NCBI RefSeq assembly: GCF_002078875.1
Contig: NC_034412.1
Location: 27,534,133-27,598,132 of the forward strand
Direction of reading: 5' to 3'
From: Numida meleagris
Lineage: Eukaryota > Chordata > Aves > Galliformes > Numididae
DNA length: 64,000 nucleotides
In this document: positions 36,716 through 48,600 of the stretch, one piece after another
Layout: every line of letters begins with the position of its first letter
Numbering within the stretch: the first letter of the stretch is position 1
Program-made: the position numbers and the translations under genes
The notes under the pieces: model-generated
What the model was told of the DNA's origin: nothing
Database searches by the model: none
Seen by the model: only the letters and a program-made list of their open reading frames with translations

Positions 36716-39700
36716 GTTCAAAGCAGGGTGAACGTTATGCAATATTTATAAGATTTAATATACCAACCAGCTCTCTAAACTCTCAGGTACTCTGGAGCCT
36801 CAGCCCCTCCTGTATTGGTAATCCCTGCCATTCCTATCAAGATTTATTGCCTGAGTTTTGGGTAAAGCTCCTCATTTGTAACCCATCCTAGAAGTATACA
36901 CTTGCTACCCTGAGTCTTCTTTATTTATGAAACATACCCTGAGATGAGATTACTGGTCTGTGTGTAGGAGGGAGGGCAGGTACCTCCATATGAACAGAAA
37001 CTAGCACTAACCCCAATAAAAAGATTAAGAAAAAAATAAAAAGGATAGCAATTAGCCTGAAAGTCAGAAATATGCAAAGTCAAACAAAGAAATGATAGTC
37101 TGAAGTCTCACTTGAACGTCTTTTTTCACTTGTGAGATAAGTTTAGTTACCTGATTTATTACTTCCAGATAAATTTATCATTCATTCCAACACTTTTAAA
37201 GAGTAGCGACTTAATCTTCAATGTGAAATCATTATGAAAATTAAGTGTCTACTCTTCAAGGCATTATAGGTTACTTGCTTCCGGCCTTTGGGAAAAATGT
37301 GCTACAGATTAAAGTATTAAACCGTCTTTAAATCATCCATGGCCTGAGTAAGATGGACAGAGGTCAGCTCTTCTGATCTACAATAGCACACTACACTAAC
37401 TATACCTGCACCTACAGCAACTCTACGTGGAATAAAATTGTAGTGACAAACAAAACCAGTTAAATCCAGTACTTAAAGAACTGAATTAATTAACACAAGA
37501 AATAATAAAATGGGATACTTTGAATTTCATTTGCTGATTACTACATTGTAAGGCAGTTCTTACTGGACTGCTAATTAGGTCACGGCACTACAAGAAGAAA
37601 CATGATTAACTTTCACACTTTTATACACCAAATGTACGATATAAAGCCAAATCAAACAGACTTTCATTGATACAACCCTTTATAATTGCCAGTTATCATA
37701 AGGCCTGTTAGGCTGGCCGTTAACAAATCTGTATCACTGTGGTTCTATTTCTCTCCTTTTTTTACTCACTCTCAGGTTGCTTGGAAAGTGCAGATAGAAT
37801 AACATTTCATTATGAAATACCAATTGTGGGGGTGCAGAACTGATGTTGAGTCAATTTGACTTCCTACTGGGATAGCTGCACCAGAACCTCTCTTGGAACA
37901 AAGTAAACCTAGAAATGAGTGGTTCAAAATTCAGTGGAAACTGAAATCATCTGAGGGCAAACATGGACCTTGCCCACCCAACTTTTCTTGGCCATTATGA
38001 AAGTACATGAAACAAACCATCAGAACAGAAGAACAGAAGTGTTCTGTATAAAAATCAATCAAATCAATATTGTATTGTATCAAATGTATTGAAATCAATC
38101 AAATTATACAAAGCCTGACACATTAGCTTTGCAAATTGGTAGGAAAGGATCTAGGAAGAATTCTCAAATTCTTGTAAAGGAGGACTTTGACTCTTTAAAT
38201 TAAATACAAATAAAGATATAGTGTAATATAAGACTTCACATTTTTGTCTTTTTTAATGTATAAATCCAATCATGCTCATCTTTTTTCTTTGGATGCTCAG
38301 ACATCTAGTTTATGAAACTTACACTTAAAACATTTTGATGTCTTTGATGTAGTATATGCAGAATATTTTGATGTAGAATATGCATTTTCTGATTTTTTTC
38401 TCTGTTTTAGCTCTGAATATATAGCTATCACAGACAGTTGATAGAAAATGAATCATTTTTTTTTTATCCTACAGTTTTCTGGCTTCTACTCAATGAATAT
38501 CTCTGTGAATTTGATTTTGTGCAGTTTGCCCTATAGTTCTGCAAAAAAAAAAAAAAATCTGAGTGAGCTTTAACTTTTTTCATTATTTTGTGACCCAGAC
38601 ATTGGATCACTCCTGTTTTTGACTGAAATCTTTTAGTCCACAGAGTACTGCAGTGGAATATTACTTCATTTGCTGCAATCCAGACCCAAGTGCACTGCTT
38701 CAGTGGAGAAGATAACATCTTTAACAATTAATTGTTAGCTGGGAAAGACTGGTGATGCTTCACAACATGGCCCTGATTTCCGTAGCTTTAATTTGGATAG
38801 TTTAGAACACGCAGTTAGTTACATTCGCTTTTCATTTTTGTTTAAATACTGTATTTCAAGCATTTGTCTTTCTTAAATTGGCAACTGAGAAACCAAACAG
38901 TTGGAACCACAGTTTTCTTGTAGAGGTGAGAAATACAAAGGAACGTCAAAGTTATTTTATGCCTATTAAGGCTATAAAATTAATAATAAAGATTTTCTAT
39001 TTTGTATTTATGATGTACTGTTTAAAACAAGATCCAATACAGCAGGAAAGTGCATGCAAGACAAGCAGAAGATCAAAGTCTCAATATACTAAGGGGAAGT
39101 CACTGCAAATAATAGTTGTTTAGTGAGCTATTCGGTATTTGTCCAAAACATTTGGTCTCATAATTTAAAGCCTATCCCTTATCCACTAAATTTAGAACAA
39201 CAGTAGCTTTCTTAGTCTGAATAATTTGGATCTGCTTTTCTGCTGCAGGTAACCATTTCTCCAGAATTATTTACCTTCTAAACAGCCTTGAATGCGAAAT
39301 GAATGCAGAATTAGAAAGTAAACACATTGTTTCAGAAGTGGCTATTTTTCTCCTCCTGGCTTTTCTAGTGCTATCACTTCTAAAGCTATTTAAAATCATT
39401 TCTATGTGCTTAGATTTTTGTATTAGCAATCTGTAAAGAAAAAAGAAAATAGGAAATTTCAGAGAATTTCAGCATTACTTGCTCTTTAAATTATTCCAGT
39501 GACTTGACTTCCTCACAGCTTGGTACTACTCACAACCCATGAAACAACATGCTGTTTTCTGGTGATGTATCTTTAAGCATTTGAAGGGATAAAAGCTTTC
39601 ACATGATTTGCATTATCAAATTATCAAATTATCAGACAACCCAGGCTACTGAAATCTGATACTGCTAAGGATCAATTAATTTATTGTCCCAGCTAAGCTG

Positions 39701-41454
39701 ACAGAGTAGAACTCAAGACTAAAAATAACTTGACTATACATACATAGTTTAATTTCTATTTCTTTTTGAAAGATTATTCTTTTTTTTTTTTTTAACTGCA
39801 AGAGGACAGCTGTCCCTTCAGTGCAGCTGTTACTAGTGAAGGCCATTGATTAGCTTGAAGTAAATGACAGCAAGAGAACTCTCAGCATGCTCTGATGTGA
39901 GATGGCATGAATTAACTTCCCAATCTCACTCTCTCACACACATGTACAGCGAGAACTTTGGAAACAAGTGTTTTTTCCTCATCTTCTGCTGGTCTAATAC
40001 ACTCAGTGCCTGTTTAATCCTTTAATGAATTTGAGAATGATAATGCACTAGAAACTCTGCTGATCAAAAAGCATGATAAAGTGTGCTAGATCTGGCCCGG
40101 TGCTTTTACAACAGCAGGGCATCATGAGCACCAGAATGGCAGACACTGGCAAATGGTACAGAAGAAAATTAGCTTGCTTGTGGCTTGGAGAGAGATTGTG
40201 CCAACCATCTGGCACAGGAGATAGCCCACATGGCATGAAAATCATCAAGGCACATTAAGGTTACCCCACTTCCCCTAAAGCCTGTTCTAACAAAGGGACT
40301 CAATTCCTTAAATAAAGGGAATATGCAATATTCTAGTGATCACAATACACCTATCTTTGAAATGTATTAAAGTAATTCACAAGACAACAGATGTGAAATC
40401 GGAATGCGTGAGGGAGAGAGGGAAGCCTAGATTCTGAGGTTAGATATGTAAATTTCTCCATTATTTCTAATGAAGTAAATGCTATAGGTTCATTTAAACG
40501 TGTAGCAACTTTGCAATGAAAATGATTCTGACAAGATGACATTGTTTCCATTCTCCTCTTGTGAATATGAAAAAGCAACTGATTAAACAGTAACAAGGTA
40601 ATTTACTACAGAATTCATATGCACATTAGAAAATGCTACTGAAAAATAAGTAAGAAATGAGGATGCATATTTAATTTCTTATCATCCAGCCTTTTTCATT
40701 TGTAATCAATCATCACTGAATCACTGAAATCTGAAATCCATAATACCATTACATAGAATATAACAGAATCTTTTAAACACATACAGAGCAAGCTGAAGAT
40801 ACCTGGTTTCAGTACTTCCCAGTGATGTTTATAAGAGATCTCTTAGGGCATCTATTGGGGAATCTTAGTACTACACTATAAGCACAAGGTAAGAAAGAAG
40901 GAACTAGTTCTTCTGCTAGCAGGTTTAACAAGCAATAGAAATTCTAACATTTTTCTCTTCCAAGCAGTCCTCGTTATATTGAATAGAGTGTTCAATAAAA
41001 GCCAAATAAGAAAGGCACTACAGCACTGATCTTGAAATCTTCATAGCTGAAAGCATTCACTAATGGAAATTACAGAACTTATACTCTGTGTTTCCTAATT
41101 CACCATCTCACTGAATTTTGAGTATTTACATAAGTTCTGAACTGAACATATCATGTTATCTTTATCTAGAAGACTGATTTCTCTTTTTACATAAAATGTT
41201 CACTAAAAACTGTAGTGAGAAATTTGTTTAATAGCAATTAGGTTTCCTGAAGAATAATGAAGCTTTTGGATTAGACTTATTTGAAGTTGGTTTTCCCACC
41301 TATTTAGTTCTTTTTAATTTTGAACTTCTACTTATGGAGCTCTGTGGTAGTTATCCTGATATCTCTACACATTTATCATGATTTATGTCTGTCTGCTAAC
41401 TTGAAATATTCTCATTTCTATAACAAATTGCCTCAAAGCCCCATGTAGAGGACT
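36716..41454. other. 5' flank of FSTL5, no gene seen
   Basis: This is AT-rich intergenic DNA. Small local repeats occur: an imperfect repeat of TTTTGATGTAG with ATATGCA at about 38334-38384, related ATCAATCAAAT words at 38052-38105, and TTATCAAATTATCAAATTATCA at about 39614-39635 (read in parts). No exon, RNA gene or mobile element is recognised. Confidence 0.5.
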
Positions 41455-42302
41455 TTTCTGGAGACAGATGCTAGTTCTAGACCTAGACAGACTTGAACAG
41501 CGGCCCCAGGTGAACCTCATGAGGTTCAGCAAATCCAAATGCAAGATCTTGCACCTTGGTCAAGGCAACCCTCACTACCAATACAAGCTGGGAGGGGTGA
41601 AAGGATCAAGGTAAGCCTTACCAAAAAAAGACCTGGGGGTAATGGTGGATAGGAGTCTGGACACAAGCTAGCAATGTGCCCTCACAAGCCAGAAAGCCAA
41701 CTGTATCCTGGGCTGAATCAAAAGAAGTGTGTCCAGCAGGTTGAGGGAGGTGATCCTGCCCATCTACTCTGAGCTCATGAGGCCTCGCCTGGAGTACTGC
41801 ATCCAGATGTGGAGTCCTCAGTACAGGAGAGACATGGACCTGTCGGAGCATGTCCAGAGGAGGGCCACAAAAATGATCCATGGAATGAAACACCTCCCCT
41901 ACAAGGACAGGCTGAGAGAGCTGGGGCTGTGCAGCCTGGAGAAGAGAAGGCTGTGAGGTGACCTGAGAGTGACTTGTCAGTATCTAATGGGCAGCTACAG
42001 GAAAGAAAGGGACAGACTCTTTAGCAGGGTCTGTGGTGGCAGAACAAGGGGAAATGGCTTCAAGCTCAAAGAGGGGAGATTTAGCTTAGTTATAAGGAAA
42101 AAGTCCTTTACAGTGAGGGTGGTGAAGCACTGGAACAAGTTGCCCAGAGATGTGGTGGATGCCCCGTCCCTGGAGACTTTCAAGGCCAGGCTGGATAAGG
42201 CCATGGGCAGCCTGATCTAGCTGCTGTGCCCCTGTTCATTGCAGGGGAGTTGGACTAGATGGCCTTCAGAAGTCCCTTCCAACTCTAAGGATTCTATGAA
42301 TC
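41455..42302 (+). mobile_element. CR1 LINE 3' part, 0.85 kb
   Basis: This 5'-truncated CR1 begins near AGACCTAGACAGACTTGAAC and ends at ATTCTATGAATC. It encodes the C-terminal end of ORF2 and the 3' UTR. Several stops and an indel place it between the young copies at the left edge and the degenerate scraps in age. Confidence 0.92.
41729..42220 (+). pseudogene. CR1 ORF2 C-terminal remnant
   Basis: This frame reads REVILPIYSELMRPRLEYC, then ERVQ-like [19 protein letters not shown] and LRELGLCSLEKRRL. It is stopped by TGA at 41957-41959 where related copies have Arg, then continues in the same frame with GDLRVTCQYLMGSY, GNGFKLKEGRFSLVIRKKSF, HWNKLPRDVVDAPSLETF to the family stop at 42218-42220. 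Upstream of 41729 the coding region is frameshifted. It is not a host gene. Confidence 0.85.
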
Positions 42303-43077
42303 AAGCTAGTCTGCAATAGTCTGCAATAGTAACCGCAAGTTTGGTTACTTTTCTAGTATCTATGAACACAGGAGACGCGACTCCTGTACTCACAAGGAAA
42401 GAAAACATGAATGCCCTCTTTTTGTTTAAATGACTAAAAGAATACCAAGAGGCTAAGCTGCTCAAGCAGACACAGATATGGGGCAGTGCTGGGAAAAGAA
42501 GTTTCCCATTTCTGATTCACTCCTAATCATACGATAATCTTGCCTTAACAATCAATGTGAATTTAAAAGGAATCATTACATATTATCAGTAGTGATGATC
42601 TAATATCTGAGTATAATAAAGGCATACAACTTAACTTCAAGGAGTTCAGGAAAATCACAGTATGCACCTCTTTTGATATAAATGGTATTGTTTGCTTGAT
42701 ACACTCTAATAACATTGATTCAGTAAAACTATTTATGTATTCACTGTAAAATATACCTGCTGTGCTCACTTGCGCAATGTACTCTACAGAATTTACATAT
42801 ACAGAATTCTCTCACTGAAAAAAAAGTCCAAAGACACATGCAGTACTGTTGTACTGTCAGCATTTTGGAACAGGATCAAAACGTGCAACACTTCTACGCT
42901 TCCCACATCTGTCAAATCATGTACTTGTTTTAAGTCAGGAAGTTTCAGAATTCTCAGATTTACACAATTCATAGTGTATATTAAAAATAGGTGCTACTTC
43001 CAAGTATAAATACTTAAGATAAAGTGACATTTGTATAAAATGACTTTATTATGTTTTAATGAAAGACTACTCATATG
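42303..43077. other. Intergenic spacer
   Basis: AT-rich non-coding DNA with an 11-bp direct duplication (AGTCTGCAATAGTCTGCAAT, about 42308-42331) next to the CR1 end. I see nothing else. Confidence 0.5.
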
Positions 43078-43082
43078 ATAAC

Positions 43083-43424
43083 TGTATGGGAACTGCTGAG
43101 TCATGGCCTGAACGACTGATTGAGCACCTGGAGAAAAGACCCAGTCAGCCCTGGGAGCACAGGTGAGGCCAATTCACCTGTGTGATTGGAAGGGGTGGAG
43201 CCTGGCTCCACCTCTCTTAGGTCTCATTTAAGGGCTGACTGCGACTGAGGAAGGATTTCTTTCTGGAGGTTTCTCCTTGGTGGGAGCCTTTCCCTGTGAA
43301 CCCTAAATCTTCTGATCTGGGTGAGCAATCTATTTCCCTTTCCTTGTTGCACCTTGCTATTGTGCAGGTCTTTCCACCCCTTTGTAACACCTTTTCCATT
43401 GCGTTGGTCCTTCTGATCACTACA
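43083..43424 (+). mobile_element. Solo LTR, 342 bp
   Basis: The element begins TGTATGGG and ends CACTACA, so its termini form the inverted bases TGTA/TACA. It is flanked by a perfect 5-bp direct repeat ATAAC (43078-43082 and 43425-43429). It is clearly more GC-rich than its surroundings. A CATTTAAGG word at 43225 could be a TATA box in plus orientation, but I see no AATAAA, so orientation is tentative. A 5-bp duplication fits ERVL/class III-type elements. No coding region is attached. Confidence 0.78.
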
Positions 43425-43429
43425 ATAAC

Positions 43430-45059
43430 TAAATCACGTGTTTAGAAACTCAGGTGCAATATGCAGACTTCATTTGTACTTCTCTTTGAACATGCATGTT
43501 CTAGCACAATTTCTGCTCACAAAGATCCTAACTGGATTTCCCCATCACCTTTCAAGACTAGATAAGGATAAGTCAATGATTATGGTATTTTACTTTTGAA
43601 AACTACTTTCTTCAGTCTCAGGCCTATCAATCCACCATCTAAATTCTCATCTAAAGTTAAAAATTACTTATTAATCAGAAATGCCCGTTAATGGATAGAT
43701 ACCTATTCTAAGACATACTGCCAGTTCTTTGAGGTATTTCACATATTCATATTTCCATATATTAAAAGCATATTTTCTTTCAATTTGGACTTGAGTGAAA
43801 CTCAAAATGGCACCAGACCACCTCCTAAGTCCAGCTTCAGGTGTTTTCTATTGGTCATCTGAAAAATAAGGCACATGTAATTGCTTAAGATGTTTGTTCT
43901 CAGGGTCTTACTGAGCATTGTAGAGGCAGAATACTATTACCAAAGGAGCAGCCAAGTGAATAATCAGTCCACCTGCAATCATGTTGTCCCATTTACAACA
44001 TAAATTTGGGCTATTGCAACAAATGCGTTTTATAAAGAATGTAGTTTTACACAGAATATAAACATTGTTCATATATTAGCTTTACTAAGGAAGTAGGGTA
44101 AAATAATTGCTCTATACACTTACATTTATATTCCAATTAAGATTATAATTTATTTTTAACTATTAGCCTAGAATTCATCATACAAAAAACAAGCCGTCAA
44201 AAACATCTGTTTCATGACAAAAAGAAAAGCTTTCCTTTCAACAGAATACAGCAGATGGATATAGGGAAGACTCCACGAGGAAACAAAATCACTTAGAATA
44301 AGGAGAGTTAATTAATTAGACCATCAATGATTTCTCTCCAGACATTTCACAGACAACACTACAACAGCATCAACATTTTTAACAGACGTTTTTTGTTTGC
44401 TTGTTTTTTTCTTTTAAAGGGTAATTTTTGCTAACTTTGAAAATATTTGGGGGGAAATCATCACTATTTTGAGAAAACATATTGAGGAATTTTATAAATG
44501 CTTATTTAAAAGTTTGCAAGAAAGTCTGAATCTGACTGAAGGCAAAATAGGAAACTCAATAATAGAAATAGCAGATGCCTTACAAGTAAAAGCAAACAAT
44601 AAAAAAAAGCGAGGCTGCAATAGAAAAGAAAAACAGCACTGAAAAAGAGTTATAGGGTCAACGGGGGTCTTGTCTTTTTTCAAGAAGCACAGACAGATAA
44701 GCTGGTATTTTGACCATAAAAATAAGATGTTGCATTAAACAATCTTTAGGTAATTAAATCTTCAATGAAATTTCATTTTAGTGATAGAGAAGGCTTCACC
44801 TTAAATGTTGTGCAGAAAGAACCTGCAAAATTTGGTCTGGGTGCACAACAATGACACTAAAGATGGAAGAGATGAAAATGTTAAACAGTACAACTTACAC
44901 TGAAAAAATGGTGCGGGGGGGGGGTTAAGAGCTTTGTTAAATGGAGACTGTATCTTACATAGTCTTTAGAGGTGACTGAGAAAAAAAATCTAAAGTTGCA
45001 GTTTAGAGCAATGTGGAGTAGGAAAATATAACCAGTTTTGAATTGGCAGTGCTAGAAAT
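43430..45059. other. Intergenic spacer
   Basis: AT-rich DNA with no gene seen. A run of ten G at 44915-44924 is the only striking low-complexity feature. Confidence 0.5.
44915..44924. repeat. G10 homopolymer
   Basis: Ten consecutive G (GTGCG followed by G and GGTTAAG) in otherwise AT-rich DNA. Confidence 0.9.
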
Positions 45060-45641
45060 AGTATCAGAAATTGTGTTGCCAGTACGAGTAGGGAGGTAAC
45101 TGTCTCTCTTTACTCAGCACTGGTGAGGCCCCACCTTGAGTACAATGTCCAGTTTTGGGCCCCTCGCTGCAAGAAAGACATTGAGGCCCTGGAGCGTGTT
45201 CAGAGTAGGGTTACGAAGCTGGTGAGGGGTCTGGAGCACAGGCCTTATGAGGAGCGGCTGAGGGAGCTGGGATTGTTGTGTCTGGAGAAGAGGAGGCTCA
45301 GAGGTGACCTTATCGCTCTCTATAACTACCTGAAGGGAGGCTGTAGTGAGCTGGGGTTCGGCCTCTTCTCTCTTGTAACTAGTGACAGGATGAGGGGGAA
45401 TGGCTTCAAGTTGCACCAGGGGAGATTTAGGCTGGACATTAGGAAATACTACTTTTCTGAAAGAGTGGTCAGGGGCTGGAATGGGCTGCCCAGGGAGGTG
45501 GTTGACTCACCATCCCTGGAGGTGTTCAAGAAACGTTTAGATGCTGTGTTGAGAGACATGGTTTATTATTGGTGGTAGGTGGATGTTTGGACTGGATGAT
45601 CTTGTAGGTCTTTTCCAACCTAGCTAATTCTATGATTCTAT
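45060..45641 (+). mobile_element. CR1 LINE 3' end, 0.58 kb, young subfamily
   Basis: This 5'-truncated CR1 is of the same subfamily as the copies at 1-4700. It begins at GTATCAGAAATTGTGTTGCC and ends with TAGCTAATTCTATGATTCTAT. Sequence similarity is high throughout, with a nearly complete 3' UTR. Confidence 0.95.
45123..45578 (+). pseudogene. CR1 ORF2 C-terminal end, open frame
   Basis: An uninterrupted 151-codon frame reads [79 protein letters not shown] to LRDMV. It extends a few codons past the usual family stop (YYWW) because the stop codon and a few bases are lost. It lacks the endonuclease and the reverse transcriptase active site, so it cannot function alone. Confidence 0.85.
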
Positions 45642-48600
45642 ATGGGAATATGATAAGGGGATAAAGGATTGAAACACTGGACTCAAAGGCAGATCTTGAG
45701 GAAATGTATTCTATGAGAGAAAGACCACTGAACAGCAAAACAGGTTAAATGGCAAAGCTAGATCACAGCCAGAAGGAATCTCCAGAAATTTGAGTGAACT
45801 GACAAAGGAGCAAAAGAGCTGAAGATTCTGATATAGCAGGTGAGAAGCAGGGAGAGAGACAGACGGTGATCAGAATGCGATTCCTGAAACAAGTGGAAGG
45901 GCCAGAGGGAAAAGAACAGGAAAGGCAGTTCAGGACCTACAGTAAATGAAAGGAAAAACAGATGTGGAAAGGTTACCTCATAATTTCACCTGTTGTTTTC
46001 AGGAAGTCTTGGCAAGATTTTCTTTTAAAGGAAAGTAAGAGGAGAAATGAGAAAGTCTGAGGGACGAGTGACTAATGGTGAAAAGGTTGTTAGACTGGAT
46101 AGCAAACTGTAAACAAAAGCTGTTACAGCGAGTTGTAAGACTAAGGAATCTAGATATTCATTCAAAGCCCTTCAAAATAAAATCATTTTAAACTCAAATT
46201 TGTTTGGTTCCAAGCAATACAAAGGCATATTAGGAGAACTGTTTAGAACAACTGTAAAACCGTAGCAAAATTGCATTCTTGTACCTAATACTGCTTTTCA
46301 TACAGGGCCATACTGTCATCTAAGCCTCTGTGGATGTAATCAGTAAAGTGTTACATTCTTATCTATGCCAGCTGTGGCTGCTAACCCTGTCAGTGCAAGG
46401 TGGCCATGCCTCAGTAGCTTGGTTAACACTAGCTCAGGTACAGATGTCAATCTCATGAGTAGAAACCAAGCAGAATAAGATGAGGTACAACCTATCAGCC
46501 AGCTTCATTTAGCACAAGCATCTCTGAAGGACAGTTTTAAAAAGAAACACGGCATTAAACTGTGTTGCAGGCTTTTGTCTAAACTGTTTGCAAATTCACT
46601 GATACAATTATAGTCAGTAGTCTCCACTGCCTATTTTTAAACCAAAATATGCAAAAACAAAATCAACTTCAGTGTTGTTAATATACTACAGCATCCCATC
46701 AACAACCTAAGAGAGTAGATTTAAATAGCTCAAGCAAGGTCCCTATTAACATGAAAATAATATAACGTCTGCCTATTTTCAAAAATTAAAGAATTCTAGC
46801 AAGTACTTTTATTTGCTGTCCACAGACCCACTTAATGAAGTACACAGCCGGTACAATGGATCTATTTGTCTATGTATGAAATAGTATGATGATTGCAAAA
46901 TTGAATGCTAGCTGGAAACTGACAGCGCGTTATCATATAATCAAAGTAGCAAAATAATTGAGAATATTTAGCTCTATTATGATATATTAATATTATTTCT
47001 ATCCACATCTGTGAGATATTTGCCGATTGCACTTTCATCAAAGATTAACCCTTCACATTATGATGTAGAGGTGCCATTTCAAACCTATAAGCAATAACTG
47101 TTCAGTAAGCCTCACCTTAAGGTATGGCTAACCTGCTTAAAATTCTGTCCTAGTCTTGAAGTCTTGCTTTCAAATCCCTCATTTATTATCCATTTGAAAC
47201 AATTAACTGATTGACATTAAACCCAACATAAGGTTACAACACAACTTGCTGTTATTCACTACACAATTCTACACCCAACAGTTAATCTTAACATACCAGT
47301 AACCAGTCTGCAAAGAGTAAATTGTCAGCTAGTCAATTCATACAGCCTATTTTCACAGATGAATTCTTGCATTGCATTACAAAAATACATCATAAGGCAT
47401 TCTTTGGTTTATATTGGTTCTTTGTGCTGTCTTTGAAATAATTATGTCAAATTCCTACTGATCTAGGCTGTGGTTGATTTTTCCAACCGATTCCATTCTA
47501 CAGATATTGTTCTGTTGTTTGGTTGGAAGTCAGGGTATGAGCGCTTCTTGACAGCAGTATTTGTTAGCAAGCTAAACATTGTTCCATTCTTACCTACCAA
47601 ACTTAATTTAAAAAATACTTATTTATAAGGGAGAAGAAGAAAATAACTCAGTTTAGGAATGAAACAGTTACAAAAGATGAAGGAAACATCAGTGTTATTT
47701 TGAATGCTTATCTGTTTTCTGTTTTCCTCAGCGTGGCAGTTGTTTGTTATGTTTAGAATTGGATTTTTTTTCTTTAACTTTTTTTCAGGTGATACACATG
47801 CCAAGAGGAGAAATGGATCTAAAATGGCACTATAAATTAGCTCTCAAGGCAGACTTGAACTTAATTGTGTTCTGCAACACCTTTCATAATTGCAGGGTAC
47901 TTTAAGGACATACTGAAGAATCACAACAGTCAAAAGAACTTCAGAGGCAGCTTGACGCTGCAACACTGAATATGGGAGGAGTGATGTAGGAAATGGTGAA
48001 AATAAGTAAGAAATAGAAGAACAGAAAAGTTCAGAACCATACATATTGTTCTTCTACAGTCTATCCACCAGAGCAGCAGATCTGGGCTAATTCAGCCTAC
48101 AGAATTTTAGCTAAGACAGTTTATTGCATTTAATACGTCAAAATGATACTTCAAGAATTGCTGCAGGACAGGCAAATCCATCTGAGTAGTTAAGGTTGGT
48201 CCTAGATTTCTTGAACCTCAAATCAGAATTAGAATATAATGAGAAAGATCATCAGTGACATGAGAAAAATTTGATGTCATAGACATGGCCTGTACCCACA
48301 CATACTCAAAGGGTAAATTGCAGGTTATCTCTGAACTGGCTCATGATGAGATCTGTCCCTACTAAAAAAATGACTCTGGTGAAATTTAAATTTCTCACAA
48401 AGTATACTCAGGCAACAGAACTTAAAGCTGTATCTTCCTATTTGGTATCAGACCTATTAAATTATATATAGTTTGATTTTTCCACTTAAATAAGAACAAT
48501 AATAATGATAATTTCCAATGTTCTCACTATTTCCTTCCTTCTAATAATCTGGTTAAAGACAATGTGGACCTCTGTAAGTTTTGTAGACTGTTGAAGGACA

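Noticed and set aside
35899..36751. Open frames of 130-214 codons across the CpG island
   Set aside because: They read through the N gap, and GC-rich DNA lacks stop codons by chance. The region fits an untranslated exon and promoter better.
43083..43424. Possible SINE or gene fragment
   Set aside because: I see no pol III box, tail or coding frame. TG/CA ends with a perfect 5-bp flanking repeat favour an LTR.
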